Source of the DNA: Crocodylus rhombifer
Taxonomy: Eukaryota > Chordata > Crocodylia > Crocodylidae
Length of the DNA: 64,000 nucleotides
Direction of reading: 5' to 3'
Assembly (NCBI GenBank): GCA_038503035.1
Contig: JAVSML010020789.1
Span: 62,001-126,000, forward strand
The notes below the pieces were generated by a model. The model did no database searches. It was not told where the DNA came from and saw only the letters and a program-made list of their open reading frames with translations. How positions within the stretch are numbered: the stretch's first letter is position 1; each line of letters begins with the position of its first letter. Shown here piece by piece: positions 1 to 10,750 of the stretch. Made by a program: the position numbers and the translations under genes.

Positions 1-2928
1 CTGCTTGCTCCGGGCAACAAATGGGGAAGTGGCAGGGGTGGGGTTGCGCGCAGCCTCTGCTGCCGGCTGCACCAGCAGGCAGGGGTACTCTGGGCACTCA
101 AGCCAGGCATGCAGCGGCATGTGGCTCCAGCCAGCACTGCACATGTGGGGGAGGAGTACAGCCTACCCGGCCCACCTTTATTGCGGGAGCTTCGTGTGGC
201 ATGCATGCAGCTCCCAGCACTCCATGTTATTAACAAAAATCTTATGTAAAGGCAGGCTGAAAACAGTTTTTTGAGCAACTCTGCTAACCTGATGCTTCCC
301 CTCTTAACATTATCCAGCGCCATGTTCCCAGTAGCCAGTTCTTCATCTACCTTACAAGTCTTGTATTAATACCATCTCCTCAAGGTTAATTAATATTTTC
401 CCATATGACCCAAGTCAGATGCTTTACTGCAGTCCTGACAGATGAGCTGTACCATATTTCTTTTGTCAAGAAACTCAGTTATATAATCAAACAAGACAAG
501 CAATTAATGTGGCATGATCTGCCTTTAGCAAGTCTACATTGCATTGTATTCCATTTACATCTGTGACTTTATTATTTCCTCACATTTAAAATAGCAGGGG
601 AAAGAAAACTAAACTGGACAACTAAAGGCCTGTTGGTTTGATGTGTTAGAAATGTTTGCTAACACACTTGCCATCTAATTGCCAGTTCTTTCAGAATTCT
701 TGCCTGAAGATTATCCCTCTCCCACTGATTGGAGTGCTTGACCTTATTTGAGTTTAGATTTCACCTTGGATGTTATCATTTATATTTCTCAGATTGTTAT
801 TCCCACTAGCTATCTTTCCTTTGTACCAGTAGTCAACACTAGCATCCTTAATGAGAAATGAAGTAAAGCATTGCTTTAATTTTGGGGCCATACCTAAATT
901 TTCTTTATTGTCTACTCTGTCCTCATTTTATAGCAGTCCCTTTTCCTTTCCCTGTTCTCTTCTTATTTATATGGGCAAAAAAACCATGATTTTTGGCAAG
1001 TCTCACTTTATCTGTAAGATTCTTGACCTCTATGCCACAAGTTTCTCAGCTGATATTTTTTTTCCACCCCTGGCAAGCTCTCTGTATATTTGTAATTTCC
1101 TGTTTGAAAGTGGTTATTCATCTGGTTAGATCCAGAGCACTTTTCAAGCAGGATCCCCTCCTCTCCCCCAGATTTTGGATTCAAATTCCAGTCAGTTTTA
1201 GCACCTCTGACCTCCACTTTGAGTTCTTGAGATCTTCAGTCCAGTTGACTTCCCTAGTTTGTTCTCTTAATTAATCACTAAGTTTGTCCTTTTGAAATCA
1301 TTCCTATAATAGAAAGAAGGAAAAGATTATTTATTTTTTATAAGTCAAATGGAACCATACTAGAACATACCATGGAATTTGAATGAGTTAAATAAAGTAC
1401 TTGATAACTGCTTATAAAAATCAGTATTCCTCTTCTGATGACTGATAACACGAACTAACAAAAGAATGCATGGTATAGCATTTTAGATGTTCAAAATGTA
1501 GTCTCTAACTGCAGTCAAGCACATATCTATTTGTATGTATAGTTTTTTATTTTTTGCAAATATAAGTTGACAATTGCATGCAAATATGCATAATTAAATA
1601 TACAGGCACTCCAATTCTGTGTATAACTGCCTACTGTGCACTAACAGTAGAACTGGGCAGTAAGTTTCCTCTCTAACATATATAGATATATGTGTGTGTA
1701 TATAGGATAAGTTATGCCTACATTTTTAACTTTGCAATTGACTACCAATGTGTTCAAATTTCATGGGTACACTCAAGAGTTTCATATGCTAAAAAGATTA
1801 TCTCAATTTCTCCTTAAAAAAAAAACAACTATTTGGGGAAGGGAAGGAAAGAGTAATAAAAATTAGTAGATGCCCCAGAGCACTGTGATTTTCAATAAGG
1901 TTATCTTCCAAAAACACAAGATGGAATGTGATCCAAGAATATGCTACCATCTGGGCCCTGGGAAAATGTAAGTGGGATGTAAAGGAAATTAAATATGAAT
2001 GCAAATCTGGTTTTGTCCTTGTACCTTCCAAAATAGCCTTTTGTTTTCGGAAAACCCAAGGTGGAACAACAGAAAGCAAATTATGTTTGTGCATAATACA
2101 TTAGAAAAATTGTTCAAGCAAAAATCATCCATATGTAAATGAGTTTTGTAATTAAGGTTCTGTTTTGCAATATGAAAACAATTTAAGTTGATAAATAGGT
2201 ACCAAATCATTCTACAGTGCTTAGAAGCAAGTATTTTTAATGGAAAAATGCTAATGTGTACTGTTCGAATTTCTATGCTGCTTTACACTTCATTGTTTCT
2301 ATTCCTTTTCATTTTGTCCTGGCCTGGTCCTCTCCATTGTCAAAGACTGTGATATCAGTACGGACACACATAGCAACTGAAGGGTTCCACTGTCACGGAT
2401 TGGGAGTCAGTTCGCACTAGTTGTGGGATACGGTACTAGAACAGACACCAAGATAAAAGAAGAATGTCTACATAGATATTTATACCACCCCCATAAATTT
2501 TGACTTGTAAGTTCCCATTTGACCAGGCACTGTTAGATTGAAGTAGCATCAGGAAGCAGTGGCAAAAATAAAAATCACTACAGGAAGACACAATTTGATT
2601 ATCAAGAACAAAGAAGCAAACATAAGAACGTAATAACAAAGCAGCACATCAGCATCTGAGTAAGAAAAACAAAATTCTTCTTCTTCAAGACTCATGAAAA
2701 TTGTCTTCCAAAATCAAAATTATAAATGAAGAGAAAAATTCCATAAACACAGTGAAATTTTACTGAGATTATAGTTATTTATGTCTTAGCCTAGAGAACC
2801 AACATTAACACAGTTTTATAACTGTAGTCTTACTCTTTTGAGGCGCCCTCTACACGTTACATGTATTATGCAATTACCTGGTTTATTATGCAATTAATTT
2901 TGACTGGTTACACAGGAAAATTAACTTC
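1..2928. other. Non-coding sequence, no gene seen
   Basis: The first 230 bases or so are GC-rich with CAGC and GGGG runs and look like the edge of a repeat that begins outside the window; I could not match it to any family seen here. From about 250 on the sequence is AT-rich and unique. Short open frames occur on both strands but none has a recognisable domain or convincing splice signals. A short alternating ATATAT/GTGTGT tract lies near 1680-1705. Confidence 0.6.
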
Positions 2929-2974
2929 TTGCTGGTGCAGGGGGAGTCCACATCAGGTTCCCCCGTACCAGCAG
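2929..2974. repeat. Short imperfect hairpin
   Basis: A GC-rich arm (TTGCTGGTGCAGGGGGA) is followed after about 12 bases by its imperfect reverse complement (TTCCCCCGTACCAGCAG). It stands out from AT-rich surroundings. It may be the core of a small foldback transposon, but I found no clear outer termini or target duplication. Confidence 0.4.
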
Positions 2975-3446
2975 TAAGGTGTGATAGGCTCTGATTCATG
3001 ATCCCACAATCATGACTCCTGCCATGCATGTGTGGCATGGCAGAAGGCACAATTGTATGGATTGTACATTAGATCTCATTGTGCCTCTTCCTATATGTAT
3101 AGAGGGGCCCTGAAAACTCAACCATTTCCCCTGTTGTTAAGTTACGTATGTGTATCACAAGCACTACAGTGGTTCTTTGATATATTCAAACCTATACCAG
3201 AGTACTATACTGTTTAAAGGACTGCCGTTGTTTGAAAACTAGACAGGATTCTTATGTGAATGAAGCTGGGAGAAAAAAGTTGGCAAAAGAGATAATAAAA
3301 CAATGCTGTTATCTGTATTTTTCAAAATATAAATAAGTTAAACAATCTTTTTAAAAACAAACACATATATAATCATTTTGTAAATTCAGTTTCTATCATC
3401 CTAAAATGTAAACACACACACACGTATTCTCACTATAAATGAACTG

Positions 3447-3493
3447 TCTCACACTTCTGTCTCACATCTCACACTTCTGTCTCACACTTCTGT
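3447..3493. repeat. Short minisatellite (CTCACACTTCTGT units)
   Basis: Three close copies of a CTCACACTTCTGT-like unit occur in a row, one of them shortened to CTCACAT. A short (CA) run lies just upstream at 3413-3423. This is simple-sequence repeat with no sign of function. Confidence 0.7.
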
Positions 3494-3567
3494 AAAATTC
3501 CATTTACGATGTTGTTAGGAAGAAACAATACCTGTATGTTCTTTACCAACAATTCTGTTATTGTTTA

Positions 3568-4040
3568 CAGGTTTCCCTCACTTTATGCAGGTTCTGTATG
3601 TGCAAATTAGCTCTTATTAAATGATCCTTTTTATACCAAAAATTGGTGATCTGCAATGTAAATTCACTCTCATGCAATCAGTGTGGTGGAAGCCTGCAGT
3701 CAGCTGCTTTGTGCGGTGCATTGTGGGAGTGATGTGGACCAAAATATAGTCTCCTGTGTGGATCTGTGCTTCTCATTCGTTGTCTGCAATGTGTTTCTGT
3801 AGTTGCCATCCCCATTATAGTAACATTCACCACCACCCTGTGCTTCTGTGTACTGTCTGCTGTTGGCGGGTACCAAAATTGTCTTGTAAAAGTGGTAGAA
3901 CTAGGTTTGGGGGGCAGTGCAGTCGTGGTCTTGGAATGTATCCCTATTTGTTATATTGTAAAGTGGGTTCCCCTTATGCAAATTCAAGTTATGTGCCGTT
4001 TTCCAGGAACACATGTACAGCATAAAGTGAGGGAAACTTG
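3568..4040 (+). mobile_element. Tigger-like (Tc/mariner, pogo group) non-autonomous transposon
   Basis: The element starts CAGGTTTCCCTCACTTTATG and ends with the reverse complement of that sequence, with one mismatch over 21 bases (right terminus reads CAAGTTTCCCTCAC inward). It is 473 bp long. TA precedes the left end and TG follows the right end, consistent with a TA target duplication with one change. Subterminal text (CTTTATGCAGGTTC, then TTTTTATACCAAAAATTGG) resembles what I recall of vertebrate Tigger elements; that family call is from memory. No transposase frame is left, so this is an internally deleted derivative. Confidence 0.65.
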
Positions 4041-5153
4041 TGTGATGGATATTATGTGGATGTATTAACTAGTTGTTCACAGTAACCCATAAAGACATGG
4101 GTTTCAAAATGAAAATGACCAAAATAATAGCACAGCCATAAAAAAACAAACCAGTTCATAGGATGTAGTTAAGGCTCTTGTAATAAAATATGTACTTCCT
4201 TCTTGATGAAAATGTGTTGTGTTAACCAATTTTTTGTAGATATAAGCAGTAGGTAAATAGATCCACAAAGCACATGTTATTGAAAAAATAGAACCTGGTA
4301 TCATGAGTACAGCAAACTTCAGTATCTGAGGCTGTCACTCAAGTGTTTGATGCAACACTCACTACGAACTGGCATTTTTGTTTTACTTTCCCTTTTATCA
4401 AATTACATTTTGAATTGTTTTAAATAATTGTTTACAATAATAAAGTCTGATTTGGAGTGATTTTTATTTCCTTTGGCTTCAGGTTTGGAACCTAAGGAAG
4501 ACCTGCTGGGGACAAGGAACCAGTAAGAAAAAGCAGTTAAAGAATGAAGCTTACCTCTGAAGTTTAGTCTGCTCATCTCAATAGCACTTAGTGGACAAAT
4601 GCAACTTCTAAAGTTTTAATTTCACTTGGAAATGTACAGGTCTTGATTTATCTTTGGTAAGTTGAAGTGTGGTTTCAGGCTACAGTTTCCTGGAGAATTT
4701 AGGGTAAGGTGAAATACACAAGGCTGTCTGGGGAGAAGAGATAAAAATGAATTGATATGGATTTAGTAGTTGCCAAAGCTTCTAGGTTCACAATGAAACA
4801 CTGGCTACAAGAAAAGAAATTTTAACTCGGAAGATGCAATCCTCAGCATTAAATGTAGCTGATTTGGTTGAAGGCAAAGCAGGGTGGAATACCCTCCTTA
4901 TCCTGGCAATCTGGGGGTAAATGGGACACCAGCACATGTTAGAGCCGCTCCAGAATTTAAAAGACACTTTAATTTGTCTTGCTTAGAATAGAACATCTAA
5001 GGCCTGTTCTGTTGGCCTCAGATCAGTGGTGCATCTCATATTTGGCCCAACACTACCAGTTCTGGCTCCTATCATGCCATGTACCCATTCAGAACACCCT
5101 GCTCCTACTGTACTTTTGCAACAGCCCCAGCTTTCCCTACATTAGTACTCCTT
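4041..5153. other. Unique non-coding sequence
   Basis: AT-rich DNA between two transposons. I see no domain, repeat terminus or RNA gene in it. Confidence 0.5.
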
Positions 5154-6290
5154 GGCTGGGAACAGACGTTGCACAAAACCCAGTTTAAGTGAGCAGAAAC
5201 TGGTTTAAACCTGTAACAGAGCAGACTTTCAGTGCACATAACCAGTTTCAAAATGACTGAAGCCAGTTTGAGATAATTCTGGGTGAACGTAGCATCAGAC
5301 AACTGACTGAGCTCAAACCTGTTTGTTCAATGTCTGTCCCAGACCTCTTCCTGGTTTAACTTAAACCAGAGTCGGCCAGCTCTCTGAGCATGATCTCTGG
5401 GCTGGGCTATCTGTTCCAGGGCTGGCCCTCCTCTTCCACTCCCCAGTCGAGCAGGGACAGGCAGGGGCGGAGGTCTGGCCAGAGAGGGGTTTAATTTCCC
5501 CCTCCCTGTTCCACCCACCAAGCTGGGTCTTCTGGGCGCTCCTCCCTTGCTGCTGCAGGAGCAGCAGGCCGCCATTTATTCCCCCCCACTGCCCCTAGGG
5601 GACTGCAGCCGGGCCTGCCTGCCCTGACTGCTGCTGCTCGCTTGGGGCAAGCGACAGAAGAATCCCCCTCCTGCCCCCTCTGTTGGATGCTAGAGGGAGG
5701 GGAATAACCCCCATCCCTGCCCCCTGTCTAAGAGACCCTGCTGGCCAGCATCTGGCTGTGCCCCTGCCTGGCCACTGCAGAGGGCAGCAGCCCCTGTTAT
5801 ACTGTTGGGGAGCATGAGCCCTTTCCCAGTGGGGGGGGTCTCACTGCAGCATGGGCAGAGCTGTGGCCGACTGCACACAGGCAGCACCGGGGCTCGAAGG
5901 CAAGCAGAGCTCTCCAAGCTGTTGCTGTTGCTGCCACAGTCTGCAGCAGCTTTCCTAGCCCTACAGCATGGCCCCCTGCCAGGAAGGGGCTTGTGCTTGG
6001 GGAAACCAGGACAGAGGTTGCTGCCCCCATCTTGGTCACTCCCCCCACGCCACTCCAGTGGCTGGGTGGAGGCGGGGCCTGATGCCAGCTGGCAGGGCCT
6101 CTTAGGCGGAGGGCAGGGAGCAGGTTATTCCCCTTCTGCCCCCGGGGCACCACAGTGGGGTCTACATGCCCCAGCTGCCACCACCTCTCGCTCCGTGCCT
6201 GAGACAAGTGGTGGAATAAGCCCCCTCCTGTGCCCATCCCTACAGCATCTGTGGAGGAGGCTTATTCCACCACTTACCCTAGGCATAGAG
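5154..6290 (+). mobile_element. Copy 1 of a GGCTAGGGAC-type DNA transposon, right end lost
   Basis: The left end (GGCTGGGAACAGACG) and the next 250 bases align by eye with the left arm of the element at 6617: both contain CAGTTTAAGTGA, AACTGGTTTAAACCTGTAAC and CCAGTTTCAAAATG in the same order. The interior (5400-6280) is a GC-rich series of decayed repeats with GGGGTTTAATTTCCCC-type blocks, and matches 11700-12640 of copy 2. The right terminus present in copy 2 is missing here, so the copy is truncated. The end coordinate is approximate. Frames of 146-179 codons in the GC-rich part oppose each other on both strands and look like compositional artefacts. Confidence 0.5.
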
Positions 6291-6843
6291 TCATTGTGGG
6301 GGTCAGCCAGCAGCAAGATAAAATTCATGTGGGGGTTGCATTGAGTTACCATTAAAATTGTCCAATTTGTCAATAAAAGTCAATATTTCTGCAATATGTT
6401 TACTTCTGAAAATGTGCCTGATGGTATCTGTGCACATCTAAGTGTCATGTTAAATTGGATGTGTTTTCAAATTCCAGGGGTAAATTTTTCAAGGTCTGCA
6501 GGATATAAAGAATGGATCAAGGAGTTTAAGGGCTGAAAATGGATTGTGCATAGTAAGATGCAAAACTCTTAAAGTCCAGGAACAAAATTATTTTCAGATG
6601 AGTAACTAAACATTTAGGCTAGGGACGGAAGTTACACATAAACCAGTTTAAGTGATCAGAAACTGGTTTAAACCTGTAACGGAACATAAGTCCAATGCAC
6701 ATAAACCAGTTTCAAAATGGCCGAAACCAGTTTGAGACAAGCCTGGTTGAATAGATTCATAGATTCATAGATGCTAGGGTCGGAAGGGACCTCAATAGAT
6801 CATCGAGTCCGACCCCCTGCATAAGCAGGAAAGAGTGCTGGGC

Positions 6844-9680
6844 CTACATTACCCCAGCTAGATACACATCCAACCTTCTCTTGAATACCCCCAGGGTAGG
6901 GGAGAGCACCACCTCCCTTGGGAGCCCGTTCCAGACCTTGGCCACTCGAACTGTGAAGAAGTTCCTCCTAATATCTAATCTAAATCTGCTCTCCTCTAGC
7001 TTGTGGCCATTATTTCTTGTAACCCCCGGGGGNNNNNNNNNNTAACCATACGAGTGGCCCTTCTCTGGACCCTCTCCAGGTTATCCGCATCCTTCTTGAA
7101 GTGCGGCGCCCAGAATTGCACGCAGTACTCCAGCTGCGGTCTGACCAGCACCCGATAGAGGGGAAGTATCACCTCCTTGGACCTATTTGTCATGCATCTG
7201 CTGATGCACGATAAAGTGCCATTGGCTTTTCTGATGGTTTCGTCACACTGCCGACTCATGTTCATCTTGGAGTCCACTAGGACTCCAAGATCCCTTTCCA
7301 CTTCCGTGCCACCCAGCAGGTCATTTCCTAGGCTGTAGGTGTGCTGAACATTTTTCCTCCCTAGATGCAGCACTTTGCATTTCTCCTTGTTGAACTGCAT
7401 TCTGTTGTTTTCTGCCCACTTGTCTAACCTGTCCAGGTCTGGTTGCAGCTGTTCCCTGCCCTCCGGCGTGTCCACTTCGCCCCATAGCTTAGTGTCATCT
7501 GCAAACTTGGACAGAGTACATTTCACCCCCTCGTCCAAGTCGCTGATGAAGACATTAAAGAGTATCGGTCCAAGCACTGAGCCCTGTGGGACCCCACTGC
7601 CCACACTCTTCCAGGTCGAAACTGACCCATCCACCACAACTCTCTGGGTGCGACCCTCCAGCCAATTCTCCACCCACCGGACTGTGCAGTCATCCAAGTC
7701 ACAGCCCCTTAACTTGTTCACCAATATGGGGTGGGATACCGTGTCAAAGGCCTTCCTGAAGTCCAAGTATACGACATCCACCCCTCCTCCTGCGTCGAGG
7801 CGTTTTGTGACCTGGTCATAAAAAGAGACCAGATTGGTCAGGCACGATCTACCTGCCACGAACCCACGCTGGTTTCCCCTCAGCATAATTTGTCCTGCCG
7901 GGCTCTCACAAATGTGAGCCTTGATGATTTTCTCAAAGATTTTGCCAAGGATGGAGGTGAGACTGACTGGCCTATAGTTACCCGGGTCCTCCTTCCTCCC
8001 CTTCTTGAAAATGGGAACCACATTGGCCCTTTTCCAGTCCTCCGGGACTTGACCCGTGCGCCACGAGCGTTCAAATATTCCCACCAGTGGCTCTGCAATG
8101 ATGTCGGCCAGTGCCTTCAGTACCCTCGGATGGAGCTCATCCGGGCCTGCCGACTTAAAGGCATCCAGTTCCTCCAAGTGACCCTGCACCACCTCAGGGT
8201 CCACGCATGGAAGTCTGGTGCCTTGCTGCTGCCTCCCTACACTCCCAGTGAGAGACTTGTCATGCCTCTCGCTTAGGAACACTGAGGCGAAGAACTCGTT
8301 GAGGAGTTCAGCCTTGTCCCCTCTGTCCGTCACCAATTGTTTCTGCCCATTTAGCAGGGGTCCTATTCCTCCCTGGGCCTTCCTTTTACTCCCTATATAT
8401 CTAAAAAACAATTTCTTATTGTCTTTTACTTGGGTTGCCATCCTCAGCTCCATGGTAGCTTTGGCCTGTCTAACTGCCTCCCTACAAGCACGAGCAGAAG
8501 AGGTATATTCCCCTTTGGTGATCTCTCCCTGTTTCCACTTTTTATGTGCTCCCCTTTTGGCCCTTAGTCTGCCCAGGATTTCTCTGGTCAGCCAGGGAAG
8601 CCTCCTGGCCCCTTTCCCTCTTTTACCTCGCACGGGGATCGTCTCGCTTTGTGCTCGAAGGATAGCTTCCTTAAGGCACAGCCACCCTTCTTGGGCTCCC
8701 ATCATTTCAAAACTACTACTCTGCAGTGCATCCTTCACTAATCGCCTGAGTTTGCTGAAATCAGCTTTCCTAAAGTCCAGCACGTTCACCCTACTGGTTA
8801 CCTTACCCACTCGACGCCTTATGTTGAATTGTACTTTTAGGTGATCACTGTCCCCCAGATGGCTACCGATCTATAGGTCCCCTACTATGTCATCCCCCGT
8901 TGCCAATACCAGATCCAGTAAGGCATTCCCCCTAGTGGGACCATGTACCTCCTGCGTCAGGTGGAGGTCCTGTACACAGGTTAGAAACCTGCGTGAGCGG
9001 TGGGACTTTGCTGTCTGTGTCTCCCAGCAGATGTCCGGGTAGTTTAGGTCCCCCATGACCACCGCCTCTTTAGCTTTTATGGTCTCTGAGAGTTGCCTCA
9101 GGAGCCCCAAATCTATTTCTTCCCCTTGATGTGGGGGTCTGTAGCAGACCCCTACCACCAAATCCTTTTCTCCTTGCCCCCCATGTAGCCTAACCCACAG
9201 TCCTTCTACTTCCTCATCCTTTGATTCTGTCTTGATGAGGGTTGATGTATATTGCTCCTTAACATAGAGCGCAACCCCTCCCCCCCTTTTCCCCACTCTG
9301 TCCTTTCTGTACAATCTATAGCCCTCAATATGTACCGCCCAGTCGTGGGATGGATCCCACCAGGTTTCCGTCAGCCCCACTAAGTCGTAGTCGTTTAGTG
9401 CAACCAGGAGCGCTAGTTCATCCTGCTTGTTCCCCATGCTCCTAGCATTAGTATATAGGCACTTGAGCCCTGTGACTGGTGCTTTTGCTACCCCCTCGCT
9501 CCAAGTCCTAAAGGGCTTTTTGTCTCTAACCTTCCCGTTCCTTACCTGTGCCGTATTGCTGTCCACCCCCTGCCTTTCACGTTCCCAAAGCTCTCTTTCT
9601 TCAGGCTGGGCTGTCCTTGTGGGTGCCACCTGGTTTGGTGGTCCACAGCCTCCCCCACCCTCATCTTCCCCTCCCCCCAA
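6844..9680 (-). pseudogene. CR1 ORF2: endonuclease and reverse transcriptase, one stop and a gap
   Basis: Endonuclease part (9680-8874, 269 residues): motifs TNARSMGNKQDEL, LTETWWD (catalytic Glu), GGGVALYVKE, CYRPP and GDLNYPD follow the APE-type order. A TAG at 8871-8873 then interrupts the frame just before the last endonuclease motif (GDSDH), which is read downstream in the same frame. The reverse transcriptase follows without a shift: NYRPVSLTS, GFVAGRSCLTN, VYLDFRKAFDTVSH (first catalytic Asp), GVPQGSVLGPILF and KFADDTKLWG (the FADD box). The thumb region reaches RVQRRATRMV and enters the N gap (7033-7042). After the gap the C-terminal part resumes ([17 protein letters not shown] to LAGVM) and ends at TAG 6844-6846. 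Comparison with the CR1 at 31612 shows about 50 residues missing at the gap. A single substitution could account for the stop; the rest of the catalytic machinery looks intact. Confidence 0.88.
7033..7042. other. Assembly gap (10 N)
   Basis: Ten N bases lie within CR1 ORF2. The flanking protein segments (RRATRMV upstream and NNGHKLEES downstream) are about 50 residues apart in the CR1 copy at 31704-32363, so the true missing length is probably near 150 bp rather than 10. Confidence 0.95.
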
Positions 9681-9685
9681 CGAGC

Positions 9686-10750
9686 CTAGTTTAAAGCCCG
9701 CCGGAGGAGATCCGCCAACCTGGAAGAAAACACACGCTTACCTTTGGGGGACAGGTGAAGCCCATCCCAGCTGAGCATGTCCCTCGTTGTAATGTGTGGG
9801 TCATTGTCCAGGAAGCCGAAGCCTGCCTCGAGACACCACTGCCGAAGCCGCCAGTTGGTCTCTCGGATGCAGTTCTCATGCCGTCTTCCACGTCCGTTCA
9901 CTGGTAGGATGGAAGAGAATACCACCTGTGCACCAAATTCCCTCAGCACGCCGCCCAGAGCCTGGTAGTCCGCCATCAGGTGATCGGGGGTTCTCCTGGC
10001 CGCATCATTAGTACCCACATGGACAAGGACCATGGGGTAGTAATCGGTGGGCTTGATCCTGGCCTGGATTACCTCCGTCACATCCTGAATCTTAGCTCCA
10101 GGCAGGCAGTAGACCTCTCGTGCTGAAGGGTTCTGGCGACAAATGGGCCCTTCCATACCTCTCAGGATGGAATCGCCTATGACGAGCACGTGTCTCCTCC
10201 TCTTCTGGGTCCTCTCGGATCTCTTGATCTGTTTGGAATGTGAAGAATGTGGCGTTTCTTCCTGCCCAAGGGTTTCCTCCTCCCTTTCCATCTCCTGCAG
10301 AGTCGCCAAGGCCTCGTACCTGTTCTCCAGTCGGACTGGAGAAGCTTGTACCTGCTCGCTGCGAGCCGCTCCGGTCCTGGCTGTGACCATCTGCCACTCT
10401 GCCGTGGAGGTCCTTCCCTGGGCTGCTTCTTCCTTGGGTGCCTGGTCCTGCAGGGAAAGGAAATAACTGTCAATTTCCTCCTCCGCCTCCCTGATCCCCC
10501 TCAGCCTGCTAACCTCCTCCCGGAGCTCCCTCACCTGTGCCTCCAGAGCCCCAAGCCGGGCACCTGCCGGACAGGTGTGGGGGCTCCCAATCTCTGCCCC
10601 CCCCGGCCCTGCTGGGGATCCCCCGCAGGCCGGGAGGTAGGGGGACATCAGCTTCCCCATGGGCTCGGTCTGGGTGGAGGCCTCAGACCAGCCCCGGTTA
10701 GCCTTGTCCCCCTGGGCAGAGGCCCTAGCAGCACTCCTCGTAGACACCAT
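9686..10750 (-). CDS. CR1 ORF1 protein with coiled coil and SGNH/GDSL esterase-like domain
   Basis: Complete open frame of 354 residues starting MVSTRSAARA. ORF1 proteins of CR1-type LINEs are thought to bind the element RNA and help retrotransposition; the esterase-like domain is a known feature of the CR1/L2/Rex lineage. Visible parts: a Ser/Ala/Gly/Pro-rich N-terminus, a predicted heptad-like helix at about residues 68-105 (LEAQVRELREEVSRLRG), a basic stretch just before the domain (KRSERTQKRRRH), and SGNH blocks from about 187: GDS (Ser nucleophile, about 192), GTND (about 247) and DGLHLSPKG (Asp and His of the triad, about 329). All three blocks are intact. The frame stops five bases before the ATG used for ORF2, so the two ORFs are close but in different reading frames. 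The gene lacks stops throughout, which suggests a fairly young copy. Classed as CDS because it is open, not because expression is shown. Confidence 0.85.
   Translation of the reverse strand: MVSTRSAARASAQGDKANRGWSEASTQTEPMGKLMSPYLPACGGSPAGPGGAEIGSPHTCPAGARLGALEAQVRELREEVSRLRGIREAEEEIDSYFLSLQDQAPKEEAAQGRTSTAEWQMVTARTGAARSEQVQASPVRLENRYEALATLQEMEREEETLGQEETPHSSHSKQIKRSERTQKRRRHVLVIGDSILRGMEGPICRQNPSAREVYCLPGAKIQDVTEVIQARIKPTDYYPMVLVHVGTNDAARRTPDHLMADYQALGGVLREFGAQVVFSSILPVNGRGRRHENCIRETNWRLRQWCLEAGFGFLDNDPHITTRDMLSWDGLHLSPKGKRVFSSRLADLLRRALN

Noticed and set aside
5797..6344. Overlapping frames of 146 and 179 codons on opposite strands
   Set aside because: Both lie in GC-rich repeat DNA, overlap each other almost completely and show no domain. 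Stops are simply rare at this composition.
7375..8844. Plus-strand frames of 148-208 codons
   Set aside because: They are antisense to the CR1 reverse transcriptase, whose motifs are unmistakable on the minus strand.
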